A DNA stretch of 33,898 nt. Origin: a bacterium. Lineage in GTDB: Bacteria > Bacillota > Bacilli > Lactobacillales > Streptococcaceae. The translations under genes were made by a program, and so were the position numbers. The notes below the pieces were generated by a model that worked only from the letters and a program-made list of their open reading frames with translations, made no database searches and was not told where the DNA came from. Of the stretch, positions 27,252 to 33,898 are shown piece by piece (the stretch's first letter is position 1; every line of letters starts with the position of its first letter). Where the stretch lies: the NCBI GenBank assembly GCA_905221235.1, contig CAJNCJ010000017.1, positions 1 to 33,898 of the forward strand, written 5' to 3'.

Positions 27252-27798
27252 ATCCGATTAAATTTGTCACCCAGATTTGTTTGAGCCAACTGGTTGTTAC
27301 CGGTATGCTCTGGATGATGTGTTTTGCGACGATACTCTTTTCAAGAGGATTCTGTATAGCTGCCATGGGAATGGTCGCCAAGATGGTCAAGGCCATTTGT
27401 AAGACAAATAAGGTCACCAACATGGACAAGATACCTGCTGAAACTTGGAACAACTTGCCACCCAGTTTTTTACTAGGAAGTAAGTGTAACAAGAGACCAA
27501 GCAAACGACCGATGCTATAGACAATCCCAAATACAAGCAAGTAGCCGATACCTGCATAAAAGACCTTATCCAACTGGAAGAGTTGATCCGATGGGAAAAA
27601 GAAAGTCCCTTGACCTTCCTGCGGATTTGCATAAGGGAGCAATAAATGGAATTGTTCTCCAAGTCCCTTGTAAAACTGGCCAGCCATAAAAGCCGATGCC
27701 ATGGCTGCAATCAGGTAATAAACCTGTAATAGCAAGCCTCTCCGATAGCCGATATAAAATCCCCAAGCCAAGACCAATAGAAGAAAGAGTGAAATCAT
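27250..27798 (-). CDS. cvpA: CvpA family membrane protein
   Basis: The 182-residue protein belongs to the CvpA (colicin V production) family. It has about four membrane segments: residues 1-18, about 25-42, 82-102 and 118-142, with the typical AWGFYIGYRRGLLLQVYYLIA start. Its biochemical role is not settled; in some bacteria it affects envelope stability. The start overlaps the zapA stop by 4 nt, and mutS2 follows. The zapA-cvpA-mutS2 order is common in Firmicutes. Confidence 0.9.
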   Translation of the reverse strand: MISLFLLLVLAWGFYIGYRRGLLLQVYYLIAAMASAFMAGQFYKGLGEQFHLLLPYANPQEGQGTFFFPSDQLFQLDKVFYAGIGYLLVFGIVYSIGRLLGLLLHLLPSKKLGGKLFQVSAGILSMLVTLFVLQMALTILATIPMAAIQNPLEKSIVAKHIIQSIPVTTSWLKQIWVTNLIG

Positions 27799-28097
27799 AA
27801 GGAATCCTCAATCTTGCTTTGTTCTTGCTTGCAAGTCACGAGCTTGTGACGGAGTTCTTCTAATTCTTGCTCCTTATCGTCAAATTCAATCTCACGGCTG
27901 AGTTGAGTTGACAAACAGTTGACTGCCAACAAAAGAGCGATTGTTTCATCATCTGCACTAGGCATTTGTTCTTTAATTGCTTGGTATTTTTCTGTCGCAA
28001 CCTTAGCGATTTCCTCCATAAAAAGGTTATCATGTTCACTTGTCAAGGTTAATGATTTTTTCCCGAATGTAAATTTGAATCGATTTAGATTTGCCAT
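27795..28097 (-). CDS. zapA: Cell division protein ZapA
   Basis: ZapA binds FtsZ and bundles its filaments at the division ring. The 100-residue protein has the N-terminal beta region (NLNRFKFTFGKKSLTLTSEH) and a C-terminal coiled coil (REIEFDDKEQELEELRHKL). The ATG at 28097 is preferred because GAGG lies 8 nt before it; an upstream in-frame GTG at 28106 overlaps that site. It is the first gene of zapA-cvpA-mutS2 and diverges from rnhC across an 86-nt gap with a promoter for each side. Confidence 0.93.
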   Translation of the reverse strand: MANLNRFKFTFGKKSLTLTSEHDNLFMEEIAKVATEKYQAIKEQMPSADDETIALLLAVNCLSTQLSREIEFDDKEQELEELRHKLVTCKQEQSKIEDSL

Positions 28098-28114
28098 AAA
28101 ATTCACCTCACGAT

Positions 28115-28143
28115 ATTATACCAAAATTCGCTAATTTTGTCAG
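28115..28143 (-). promoter_or_regulatory. zapA promoter
   Basis: On the minus strand CTGACA (28138-28143), 17 nt, then TATAAT (28115-28120) with an extended TG, 17 nt before the zapA ATG. Confidence 0.85.
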
Positions 28144-28167
28144 TTTTTACAAATTTGCCTGCTTTTG

Positions 28168-28176
28168 TGGTACAAT
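28168..28176 (+). promoter_or_regulatory. Probable rnhC promoter, very close to the start codon
   Basis: TGGTACAAT makes an extended -10 (TACAAT at 28171-28176); TTACAA 18 nt upstream is a fair -35. Transcription would begin near 28183, next to the rnhC ATG at 28184, leaving no room for a leader. Confidence 0.6.
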
Positions 28177-28183
28177 AGAAACT

Positions 28184-29065
28184 ATGGCAAGTATAACACT
28201 CACACCAAGTGAAAAGGAGATTCAGGCTTTTCTTGAACACTATCAAACCAGTCTAGCTCCCAATAAGAATCCCTATATCCGCTACTTTTTGCGACTGCCT
28301 CAAGCAACGGCTTCTATCTATACTTCTGGAAAGGTCTTGCTTCAGGGTGAAGGGGCTGAGAAATATGCTAGTTTCTTTGGCTATCAAGTTCTAGAGGAAA
28401 ACAGGGGACAAAATTTCCCTTTAATTGGGACAGATGAAGTTGGAAATGGTTCCTACTTTGGTGGGCTGGCAGTTGTTGCATCCTTTGTCACACCAGACCA
28501 GCATGACTTCTTGCGAAAACTCGGTGTGGGAGATTCTAAGACTCTGACCGACCAAAAGATTCGTCAGCTTGCTCCTATTCTCAAGGAAAAAATCCAGCAT
28601 CAGGCACTGCTTCTCTCACCAAGCAAGTACAACGAGGTCATCGGAGACCGCTACAATGCTGTTTCGGTTAAGGTTGCCCTCCATAATCAGGCTATCTATC
28701 TCCTCCTTCAAAAAGGTGTTCAGCCTGAGAAAATTGTGATTGATGCCTTTACCAGTGCTAAAAATTATGACAAGTACTTGGCACAAGAGGCCAATCGTTT
28801 CAGCAATCCTATCAGCTTAGAAGAAAAGGCTGAGGGCAAATACTTGGCTGTCGCAGTTTCTTCTATCATTGCGCGTGATCTTTTTCTGGAAAATCTTGAA
28901 AATCTAGGACGAGAACTGGGCTATCAACTTCCAAGTGGAGCTGGAACAGCTTCTGACAAGGTGGCTAGCCAGATTTTGCAAGCCTATGGTATGCAGGGAC
29001 TCAACTTCTGCGCCAAACTGCACTTTAAAAATACTGAAAAAGCGAAAAAACGCTTAGAAAGGTAA
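28184..29065 (+). CDS. rnhC: Ribonuclease HIII
   Basis: It cleaves the RNA strand of RNA-DNA hybrids such as R-loops and primers. The 293-residue protein has the N-terminal TBP-like substrate-binding domain that marks type HIII (about 1-75) and the catalytic domain from about 80: [13 protein letters not shown] (Asp84, Glu85), VGDSKTLTD and [15 protein letters not shown]. No Shine-Dalgarno sequence is seen before the ATG, and the nearest -10 ends 7 nt upstream, so the message may be leaderless; length and opening [13 protein letters not shown] fit the family. lepB follows after 3 nt. Confidence 0.96.
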   Translation: MASITLTPSEKEIQAFLEHYQTSLAPNKNPYIRYFLRLPQATASIYTSGKVLLQGEGAEKYASFFGYQVLEENRGQNFPLIGTDEVGNGSYFGGLAVVASFVTPDQHDFLRKLGVGDSKTLTDQKIRQLAPILKEKIQHQALLLSPSKYNEVIGDRYNAVSVKVALHNQAIYLLLQKGVQPEKIVIDAFTSAKNYDKYLAQEANRFSNPISLEEKAEGKYLAVAVSSIIARDLFLENLENLGRELGYQLPSGAGTASDKVASQILQAYGMQGLNFCAKLHFKNTEKAKKRLER

Positions 29066-29068
29066 ATT

Positions 29069-29683
29069 ATGAATTCATTTAAAAATTTCCTAAAAGAGTG
29101 GGGATTGTTCCTCCTGATTCTGTCATTACTAGCTTTAAGCCGTATCTTTTTTTGGAGTAACGTCCGCGTAGAAGGACATTCCATGGATCCGACCCTAGCG
29201 GATGGTGAAATCCTCTTTGTTGTCAAACACCTCCCTATTGACCGTTTTGATATCGTGGTGGCCCATGAGGAAGATGGCAATAAGGACATCGTCAAGCGCG
29301 TGATTGGAATGCCTGGCGACACCATCCGTTACGAAAACGATAAACTTTACATCAATGACAAAGAGACAGATGAACCTTACCTAACTGATTACATCAAACG
29401 CTTTAAGGACGACAAACTCCAAAGCACCTACTCAGGCAAGGGATTTGAGGGAAATAAAGGAACTTTCTTTAGAAGTATCGCTCAAAAGGCTCAAGCCTTC
29501 ACAGTTGATGTCAACTATAATACCAACTTTAGCTTTACTGTCCCAGAAGGAGAATACCTTCTCCTCGGAGATGACCGCTTGGTTTCGAGCGACAGCCGCC
29601 ACGTAGGTACCTTCAAAGCAAAAGATATCACAGGGGAAGCTAAATTCCGCTTCTGGCCAATCACCCGTATCGGAACATTTTAA
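29069..29683 (+). CDS. lepB: Signal peptidase I
   Basis: It removes signal peptides from exported proteins at the outer face of the membrane. The 204-residue protein has one N-terminal membrane anchor (about 10-29), the nucleophile Ser38 in GHSMDPTL and the general base Lys76 in DIVKRVIGMPGD. The box LLGDDRLVSSDSRHVG is near the C terminus. It should process exported proteins, possibly including the adhesin at 1-5685. It is 3 nt after rnhC with an AAGG site, and a hairpin terminator follows. Confidence 0.97.
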   Translation: MNSFKNFLKEWGLFLLILSLLALSRIFFWSNVRVEGHSMDPTLADGEILFVVKHLPIDRFDIVVAHEEDGNKDIVKRVIGMPGDTIRYENDKLYINDKETDEPYLTDYIKRFKDDKLQSTYSGKGFEGNKGTFFRSIAQKAQAFTVDVNYNTNFSFTVPEGEYLLLGDDRLVSSDSRHVGTFKAKDITGEAKFRFWPITRIGTF

Positions 29684-29690
29684 GAAATCG

Positions 29691-29727
29691 AAGAGGCCGA
29701 GAATCAACAATCTCAGCCTCTTCTTCT
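29691..29727 (+). terminator. Terminator after lepB
   Basis: A 12-bp stem with one mismatch (29691-29702 with 29711-29722) has an 8-nt loop and is followed by a T-rich stretch. Confidence 0.75.
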
Positions 29728-29754
29728 ATCGTGAGAAGTGATTGATTGTTGACT

Positions 29755-29870
29755 AATACTCAATGAAAATCAAAGAGCAGACTAGGAATCTAGCCGCAGG
29801 TTGCTCAAAACATTGTTTTGAGGTTGCAGATAGAGCCTCCGCGGTTTGAAGAGATTTTCGAAGAGTATAA
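29755..29870 (-). repeat. BOX element (degenerate, boxA/boxB/boxC parts)
   Basis: Read on the minus strand it begins TATACTCTTCGAAAATCTC (boxA start), loses the middle of boxA, keeps a boxB-like hairpin (CTCAAAACAATGTTTTGAG) and ends with the boxC part GGCTAGATTCCTAGTCTGC and TTTGATTTTCATTGAGTA. BOX elements are interspersed, probably once mobile repeats of S. pneumoniae and relatives. It fills most of the lepB-recD2 gap. Confidence 0.88.
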
Positions 29871-29915
29871 AATAAAAACAACCCCAACTCTCACCTATTC
29901 ATGCAAAGGAATTTT

Positions 29916-32282
29916 ATGGAAGTTTATTTTTCAGGAACCATTGAACGGATTATTTTTGAAAATCCCAGCAATTTTTATCGCATCCTCCTCCTAGAAATCG
30001 AAGATACGGACGCAGAAGATTTTGATGATTTTGAAATCATTGTCACTGGCACCATGGCTGACGTGATTGAGGGCGAAGACTATACTTTTTGGGGGCAAAT
30101 TGTCCAGCACTCCAAGTATGGGGAACAACTGCAAATCAGTCGTTATGAACGCGCAAAACCAACTAGCAAGGGCTTGGTCAAGTACTTTTCAAGTAGCCAT
30201 TTCAAGGGAATTGGTCTCAAGACAGCTCAGAAAATCGTGGACACCTATGGCGACAATACCATTGACGAAATTCTGCAACACCCAGAAAAGCTAGAAGGCA
30301 TCTCAGGACTTTCTGCCAAAAATCGCGAGGCATTCGTCTCCACTCTTCGTCTCAACTACGGAACAGAGATGGTTTTAGCTAAACTAGCCAACTACGGTAT
30401 TCCCAATAAATTAGCCTTTCAGATTCAAGACTTTTACAAGGAAGAAACTCTTGATGTGGTTGAAAATTATCCCTACCAACTGGTTGAGGATATCAAAGGC
30501 TTGGGCTTTACCATTGCTGACCAACTAGCGGAAGAACTAGGCATCGAAAGTCAGTCTCCTGAACGCTTCCGTGCTGGTCTAGTTCACAGTCTTTTTCAGG
30601 CCTGTATGGAAACAGGGGATACCTATGTTGAAGCACGGGATTTGCTGGAACAAACCCTTACTCTCCTTGAGTCTTCCCGTCCCGTGGAACTGGACCCCAG
30701 CCAAGTGGCCCAAGAACTCTCCTACCTGATCGAAGAAGACAAGGTTCAGCAGATTGATACCAAAATCTTTGACAATAGTCTCTTTTTCGCGGAGGAAGGG
30801 ATCCGCAGCCACTTGATTCGTATCCTTGAAAAAGGAAAACAGAAGAGTCAGGATTTAGAAACCATTCAAAAACATATCTCTACCGTCGAGGAAGAACTGG
30901 GGATTGAGTATGATAGCATTCAAAAACAGGCGATCTGTGACGCCATCCAGAACAAGGTCTTTATCCTGACAGGTGGGCCTGGTACTGGGAAGACGACTGT
31001 TATCAATGGTATCATCGCTGTTTATGCCCTTTTAGAAGGACTTGACCTCAGGAAAAAAAGCAACCTACCTATTCTTCTTGCTGCTCCAACTGGCCGAGCA
31101 GCTCGCCGCATGAATGAATTGACAGGCTTGCCTAGCGCGACCATACACCGTCACTTGGGAATGACAGGCGACGATGATACCAGTCACCTAGAAGATTATC
31201 TGGATGCCGACTTCATCATCGTGGATGAATTCTCCATGGTGGATACTTGGCTGGCCAACCAACTCTTCTCCAACATCTCTTCTAACAGTAAAATCCTCAT
31301 CGTAGGCGACAGCGACCAGCTACCGTCTGTCAGTCCTGGACAGGTTCTAGCGGACCTGCTTCATATTCCTTTGATTCCTCAGACCCGCTTGGAAAAAATC
31401 TACCGGCAAAGCGAAGAATCAACTATCGTTACTCTAGCTAGTCAGATTCGACAGGGTATCTTTCCAGCTGATTTCACCCAGAAAAAAGCAGACCGTTCCT
31501 ACTTTGAAATTGCTAGCGGCCATATTCCTGCTACCATTGAAAAGATCTTAGGTGCCGCCCTCAGAAGTGGCATCCCTGCCCGTGATATCCAAGTTCTGGC
31601 TCCCATGTACAGAGGGACAGCAGGGATTGATGCCATCAACCAGCTCATGCAAGATCTTCTCAATCCACCACAAAAAGACCAACTTAGTTTTGAAGCTCCC
31701 CAGTGCCACTATCGTAAGGGCGACAAGGTCATTCACCTAGTCAACGATGCTGAAATCAATGTCTTTAATGGGGATTTGGGAGCTATCACAGACCTAATTC
31801 CCGGCAAATATACTGAGTCGAAACAAGATGAGATTGTCATTGATTTTGATGGCAATGAAGTCTCTTACCCACGTAACGAATGGTACAAGATTCGCTTGGC
31901 CTATGCCATGAGTATCCATAAATCTCAAGGAAGTGAGTTCCCTGTTGTCATCCTACCGATTACCAGTGCTAGCCGACGTATGTTGGAGCGCAATCTCATC
32001 TATACAGCCATTACACGCGCCAAAAGCAAACTCATCTTACTAGGCGAATTACAGGCCTTCGACTATGCTACACAGCACATCGGAACTGCCCGAAAAACCT
32101 ATCTGATTGAACGATTCAGCGATTTAATTGAAAATGTTGAAGAAAATACACAAGATGTTTCCGAAACTGCCCCATCAACCGACTCTGAGCAATCCTACAT
32201 CTTAACCGAAGAAAACTGGGATAGCATCCCAGCCATGATTGGGATTACAGACGCAGACCTCAAAGAGATTTTTGGAAAATAG
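29916..32282 (+). CDS. recD2: ATP-dependent DNA helicase RecD2
   Basis: It is a 5'-3' superfamily 1B helicase not tied to RecBC, acting in DNA repair and replication-fork maintenance. The 788-residue protein has an N-terminal extension with an OB-like part and helix-hairpin-helix motifs (ISGLSAKNREAF; IKGLGFTIADQLAEELGI). Walker A is GGPGTGKTT at 353-361, Walker B is FIIVDEFSMVD, and YAMSIHKSQGSEFPVVILP plus YTAITRAKSKLIL are the late SF1 motifs. The ATG at 29916 is preferred (AAAGGA upstream; known family length); an in-frame ATG at 29901 lacks a site. Confidence 0.96.
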   Translation: MEVYFSGTIERIIFENPSNFYRILLLEIEDTDAEDFDDFEIIVTGTMADVIEGEDYTFWGQIVQHSKYGEQLQISRYERAKPTSKGLVKYFSSSHFKGIGLKTAQKIVDTYGDNTIDEILQHPEKLEGISGLSAKNREAFVSTLRLNYGTEMVLAKLANYGIPNKLAFQIQDFYKEETLDVVENYPYQLVEDIKGLGFTIADQLAEELGIESQSPERFRAGLVHSLFQACMETGDTYVEARDLLEQTLTLLESSRPVELDPSQVAQELSYLIEEDKVQQIDTKIFDNSLFFAEEGIRSHLIRILEKGKQKSQDLETIQKHISTVEEELGIEYDSIQKQAICDAIQNKVFILTGGPGTGKTTVINGIIAVYALLEGLDLRKKSNLPILLAAPTGRAARRMNELTGLPSATIHRHLGMTGDDDTSHLEDYLDADFIIVDEFSMVDTWLANQLFSNISSNSKILIVGDSDQLPSVSPGQVLADLLHIPLIPQTRLEKIYRQSEESTIVTLASQIRQGIFPADFTQKKADRSYFEIASGHIPATIEKILGAALRSGIPARDIQVLAPMYRGTAGIDAINQLMQDLLNPPQKDQLSFEAPQCHYRKGDKVIHLVNDAEINVFNGDLGAITDLIPGKYTESKQDEIVIDFDGNEVSYPRNEWYKIRLAYAMSIHKSQGSEFPVVILPITSASRRMLERNLIYTAITRAKSKLILLGELQAFDYATQHIGTARKTYLIERFSDLIENVEENTQDVSETAPSTDSEQSYILTEENWDSIPAMIGITDADLKEIFGK

Positions 32283-32294
32283 TGCACAAGAAAA

Positions 32295-32318
32295 CCCACC
32301 AATTCAGGTGGGATTTTT
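32295..32318. terminator. Terminator after recD2, usable on both strands
   Basis: CCCACC (32295-32300) and GGTGGG (32307-32312) form a 6-bp GC stem with a 6-nt loop, with ATTTTT after it on the plus strand and TTTTCTT after it on the minus strand. Confidence 0.88.
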
Positions 32319-32325
32319 GTTTATG

Positions 32326-32433
32326 AATACTCAATGAAAATCAAAGAGCAAACTAGGAAGCTAGCCGCAAGCTGTACTTGAGTACGGTAAGGTGACGCTG
32401 ACGTGGTTTGAATTTGATTTTCGAAGAGTATAA
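32326..32433 (-). repeat. BOX element (boxA-boxC, no boxB)
   Basis: On the minus strand it starts TATACTCTTCGAAAATC, carries the boxA core CGTCAGCGTCACCTTACCGTA (close to the BOX-A1R primer sequence), then goes straight to boxC (GCGGCTAGCTTCCTAGTTTG, ending TTTCATTGAGTAT). It ends 2 nt from the tig stop codon. Orientation is the same as the copy upstream of recD2. Confidence 0.92.
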
Positions 32434-32435
32434 GA

Positions 32436-33719
32436 TTATTTAACTGTTGCTGTGCTTGTAATCAACTCAACAGCTTTTTTAATTGTGATATCGTGTTTTA
32501 ACATATCAGCTGAAAGCAAGCTTTGTACTTGTGCAACTTCCATGTTGTAGTCTGTTGCCAATTGTTCAACTTCTTTTTGGATTTCTTCTTCTGAAGCGTC
32601 AAATCCTTCAGCTTTGGCAACTGCTTCGATAACAAGGTTAGTCTTAGTACGTGACTCAGCTTCTGCTTGGTATTGGTTGTGAAGGTCTTCTTGAGTAGTT
32701 CCAGTGATTTGGAAGTACATGTCAGGGTTGATACCTTGACGTTGCAAGTTTCCAAGGAATTCATTTACTGAACGATGAACTTCTTCGTGGATCATTTCTT
32801 CTGGAAGTTCTACGATTTCAGCGTTTTCTACCGCTTTATCAATTGCTGCACCTTCAACGGCATCTTTGTATGCTTCTTCTTTAGCAGCAGCCAATTCCTT
32901 GCGGTATTTTTCTTTCAATTCAGCAAGTGTTTCAACTTCTTCGTCGATGTCTTTTGCAAGTTCATCGTCAAGAGCTGGAACTTCTTTAGCTTTTACTTCG
33001 TGGATAGTTGTCACGAATTTAGCTTCTTTACCTGCAAGGTCTTCTGCTTGGTAGTCTTCTGGGAATGTTATGATAACATCAACAGTTTCGCCAGCTGAGT
33101 GACCTACCAATTGGTCTTCGAAACCAGGGATGAATTGACCTGAACCAAGTCCAAGTGAGAAGTTTTCACCTTTTCCACCGTCAAATTCAACACCGTCGAT
33201 AGAACCAACGAAGTCGATAACAACAGTGTCGCCGTTTTCAGCAGCAGCTTCTTTGATAACCAATTCAGCCAAGTTGTTACGTTCACGTTCGATACGCTCT
33301 TCAACGTCAGCGTCAGTTACTTCTTTTTCTACATCAACTGATACTTCAAGGTTTTTGTAGTCACCCAATTTTACTTCAGGTTTTGTAACGACTTCAGCAG
33401 TGATAACCCAGTCTTGTCCTTTTTCCATTGAAGTTACGTCAATTTTTGGTTGAGCAACAACTTCAAGACCAGCTTCTTTTACAGCTGCTTCATAAGCGTT
33501 TGGCAAAAGAGCGTTCATAACGTCTTGGTAAAGTGACTCTTCACCAAATTTTTTATCGAAGATAGGACGTGGAAGGTGACCTTTACGGAAACCTGGAACG
33601 TTAAGAGATTTCTTCACTGAGTTGAAGACACGGTCCAATTCTGGTTTGATTTGGTCTTGAGAGATAGTGAAAGTCAAGACACCACGGTTTGTTTCTTTGT
33701 TTTCAAATGATACAGACAT
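32436..33719 (-). CDS. tig: Trigger factor (ribosome-associated chaperone)
   Basis: Trigger factor binds at the ribosome exit tunnel and shields nascent chains. The 427-residue protein has the ribosome-binding domain with its signature loop ([20 protein letters not shown], about 41-60), the FKBP-type prolyl isomerase domain (about 160-245; [20 protein letters not shown]) and the helical C-terminal chaperone domain. AAGGAG precedes the ATG. It is transcribed alone from its own promoter and converges on recD2. Confidence 0.98.
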   Translation of the reverse strand: MSVSFENKETNRGVLTFTISQDQIKPELDRVFNSVKKSLNVPGFRKGHLPRPIFDKKFGEESLYQDVMNALLPNAYEAAVKEAGLEVVAQPKIDVTSMEKGQDWVITAEVVTKPEVKLGDYKNLEVSVDVEKEVTDADVEERIERERNNLAELVIKEAAAENGDTVVIDFVGSIDGVEFDGGKGENFSLGLGSGQFIPGFEDQLVGHSAGETVDVIITFPEDYQAEDLAGKEAKFVTTIHEVKAKEVPALDDELAKDIDEEVETLAELKEKYRKELAAAKEEAYKDAVEGAAIDKAVENAEIVELPEEMIHEEVHRSVNEFLGNLQRQGINPDMYFQITGTTQEDLHNQYQAEAESRTKTNLVIEAVAKAEGFDASEEEIQKEVEQLATDYNMEVAQVQSLLSADMLKHDITIKKAVELITSTATVK

Positions 33720-33756
33720 TCTGTCATTTCTCCTTAAAATTTTTTAAATACAATCC

Positions 33757-33786
33757 ATTATAGCATAAACAGGCGACTTTTTTCAA
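33757..33786 (-). promoter_or_regulatory. tig promoter
   Basis: On the minus strand TTGAAA (33781-33786), 18 nt, then TATAAT (33757-33762) with an extended TG, 38 nt before the ATG. Confidence 0.88.
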
Positions 33787-33840
33787 GTAACGAATGCGCT
33801 TTTCAATGATACTAGAGGTACGGTAACTTCTCAAAGTAAC

Positions 33841-33865
33841 TTCCACTTGCCCAACCAAAGTGGAA
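33841..33865. other. Inverted repeat near the right edge
   Basis: TTCCACTT (33841-33848) and AAGTGGAA (33858-33865) form a perfect 8-bp stem with a 9-nt loop. No T-run follows on either strand. It may belong to the end of a gene outside the window. Otherwise I see nothing in 33787-33898. Confidence 0.4.
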
Positions 33866-33898
33866 ATTAGTCTAAAACGGATTTTTATGGTGGAATTA

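Noticed and set aside
29755..29870. Insertion sequence or small gene between lepB and recD2
   Set aside because: There is no transposase frame; the sequence matches BOX modules.
33724..33897. Open minus-strand frame from the right edge to just before tig
   Set aside because: It crosses the tig promoter and ribosome binding site, has no recognised family, and ends at a TGA next to the tig ATG. It is best read as non-coding.

Overview
The window looks like the chromosome of a mitis-group streptococcus (Streptococcus mitis/oralis/pneumoniae lineage). The clues are moderately low GC, BOX-type interspersed repeats, and a type II fatty-acid cluster with the streptococcal FabM/FabT/FabK set. The gene order from trigger factor through serS, the fab/acc operon and nusB-efp is, as I recall it, that of this group. 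The species itself cannot be fixed from the sequence alone. Nearly everything is conserved housekeeping DNA; the one clearly accessory locus is the surface protein at the left edge.

Left edge (1-5685, minus strand): the N-terminal 1,895 codons of a very large cell-wall adhesin. It has a YSIRK-type signal peptide, a charged and coiled region, about 1,000 residues of unassigned extracellular sequence, and mucin-binding (Muc_B2/MucBP-like) modules. Two sets of almost identical DNA repeats (249 bp and 144 bp) lie within the modules, and the second set runs off the window. A (TA)9(TG)4 tract lies in its leader, directly next to the ribosome binding site.

5948-7337 (plus): efp, an Asp23/Gls24-family gene and nusB, ending at two hairpin terminators that separate them from the convergent fatty-acid genes.

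7435-17992 (minus): the complete fatty-acid synthesis cluster, transcribed fabM, fabT, fabH, acpP, fabK, fabD, fabG, fabF, accB, fabZ, accC, accD, accA. It supplies malonyl-CoA (acc genes), loads it on ACP (FabD), and runs the elongation cycle (FabH/FabF, FabG, FabZ, FabK). FabM makes the double bond for unsaturated chains and FabT is the repressor. FabT-like operators are visible before fabT and before fabK.

18202-21428 (plus): lysC, a DUF956 gene, and serS behind a serine T-box leader.

21453-24760 (minus): a TDT-family membrane protein, an AhpD-like protein with a CxxC motif, and an AGCS amino-acid symporter preceded by a single glycine riboswitch aptamer whose pairings suggest an OFF switch.

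24811-28097 (minus): zapA, cvpA, mutS2. 28184-32282 (plus): rnhC, lepB, recD2. 32436-33719 (minus): tig. BOX elements lie on both sides of recD2. The last 110 bases of the window hold no gene that I can support.
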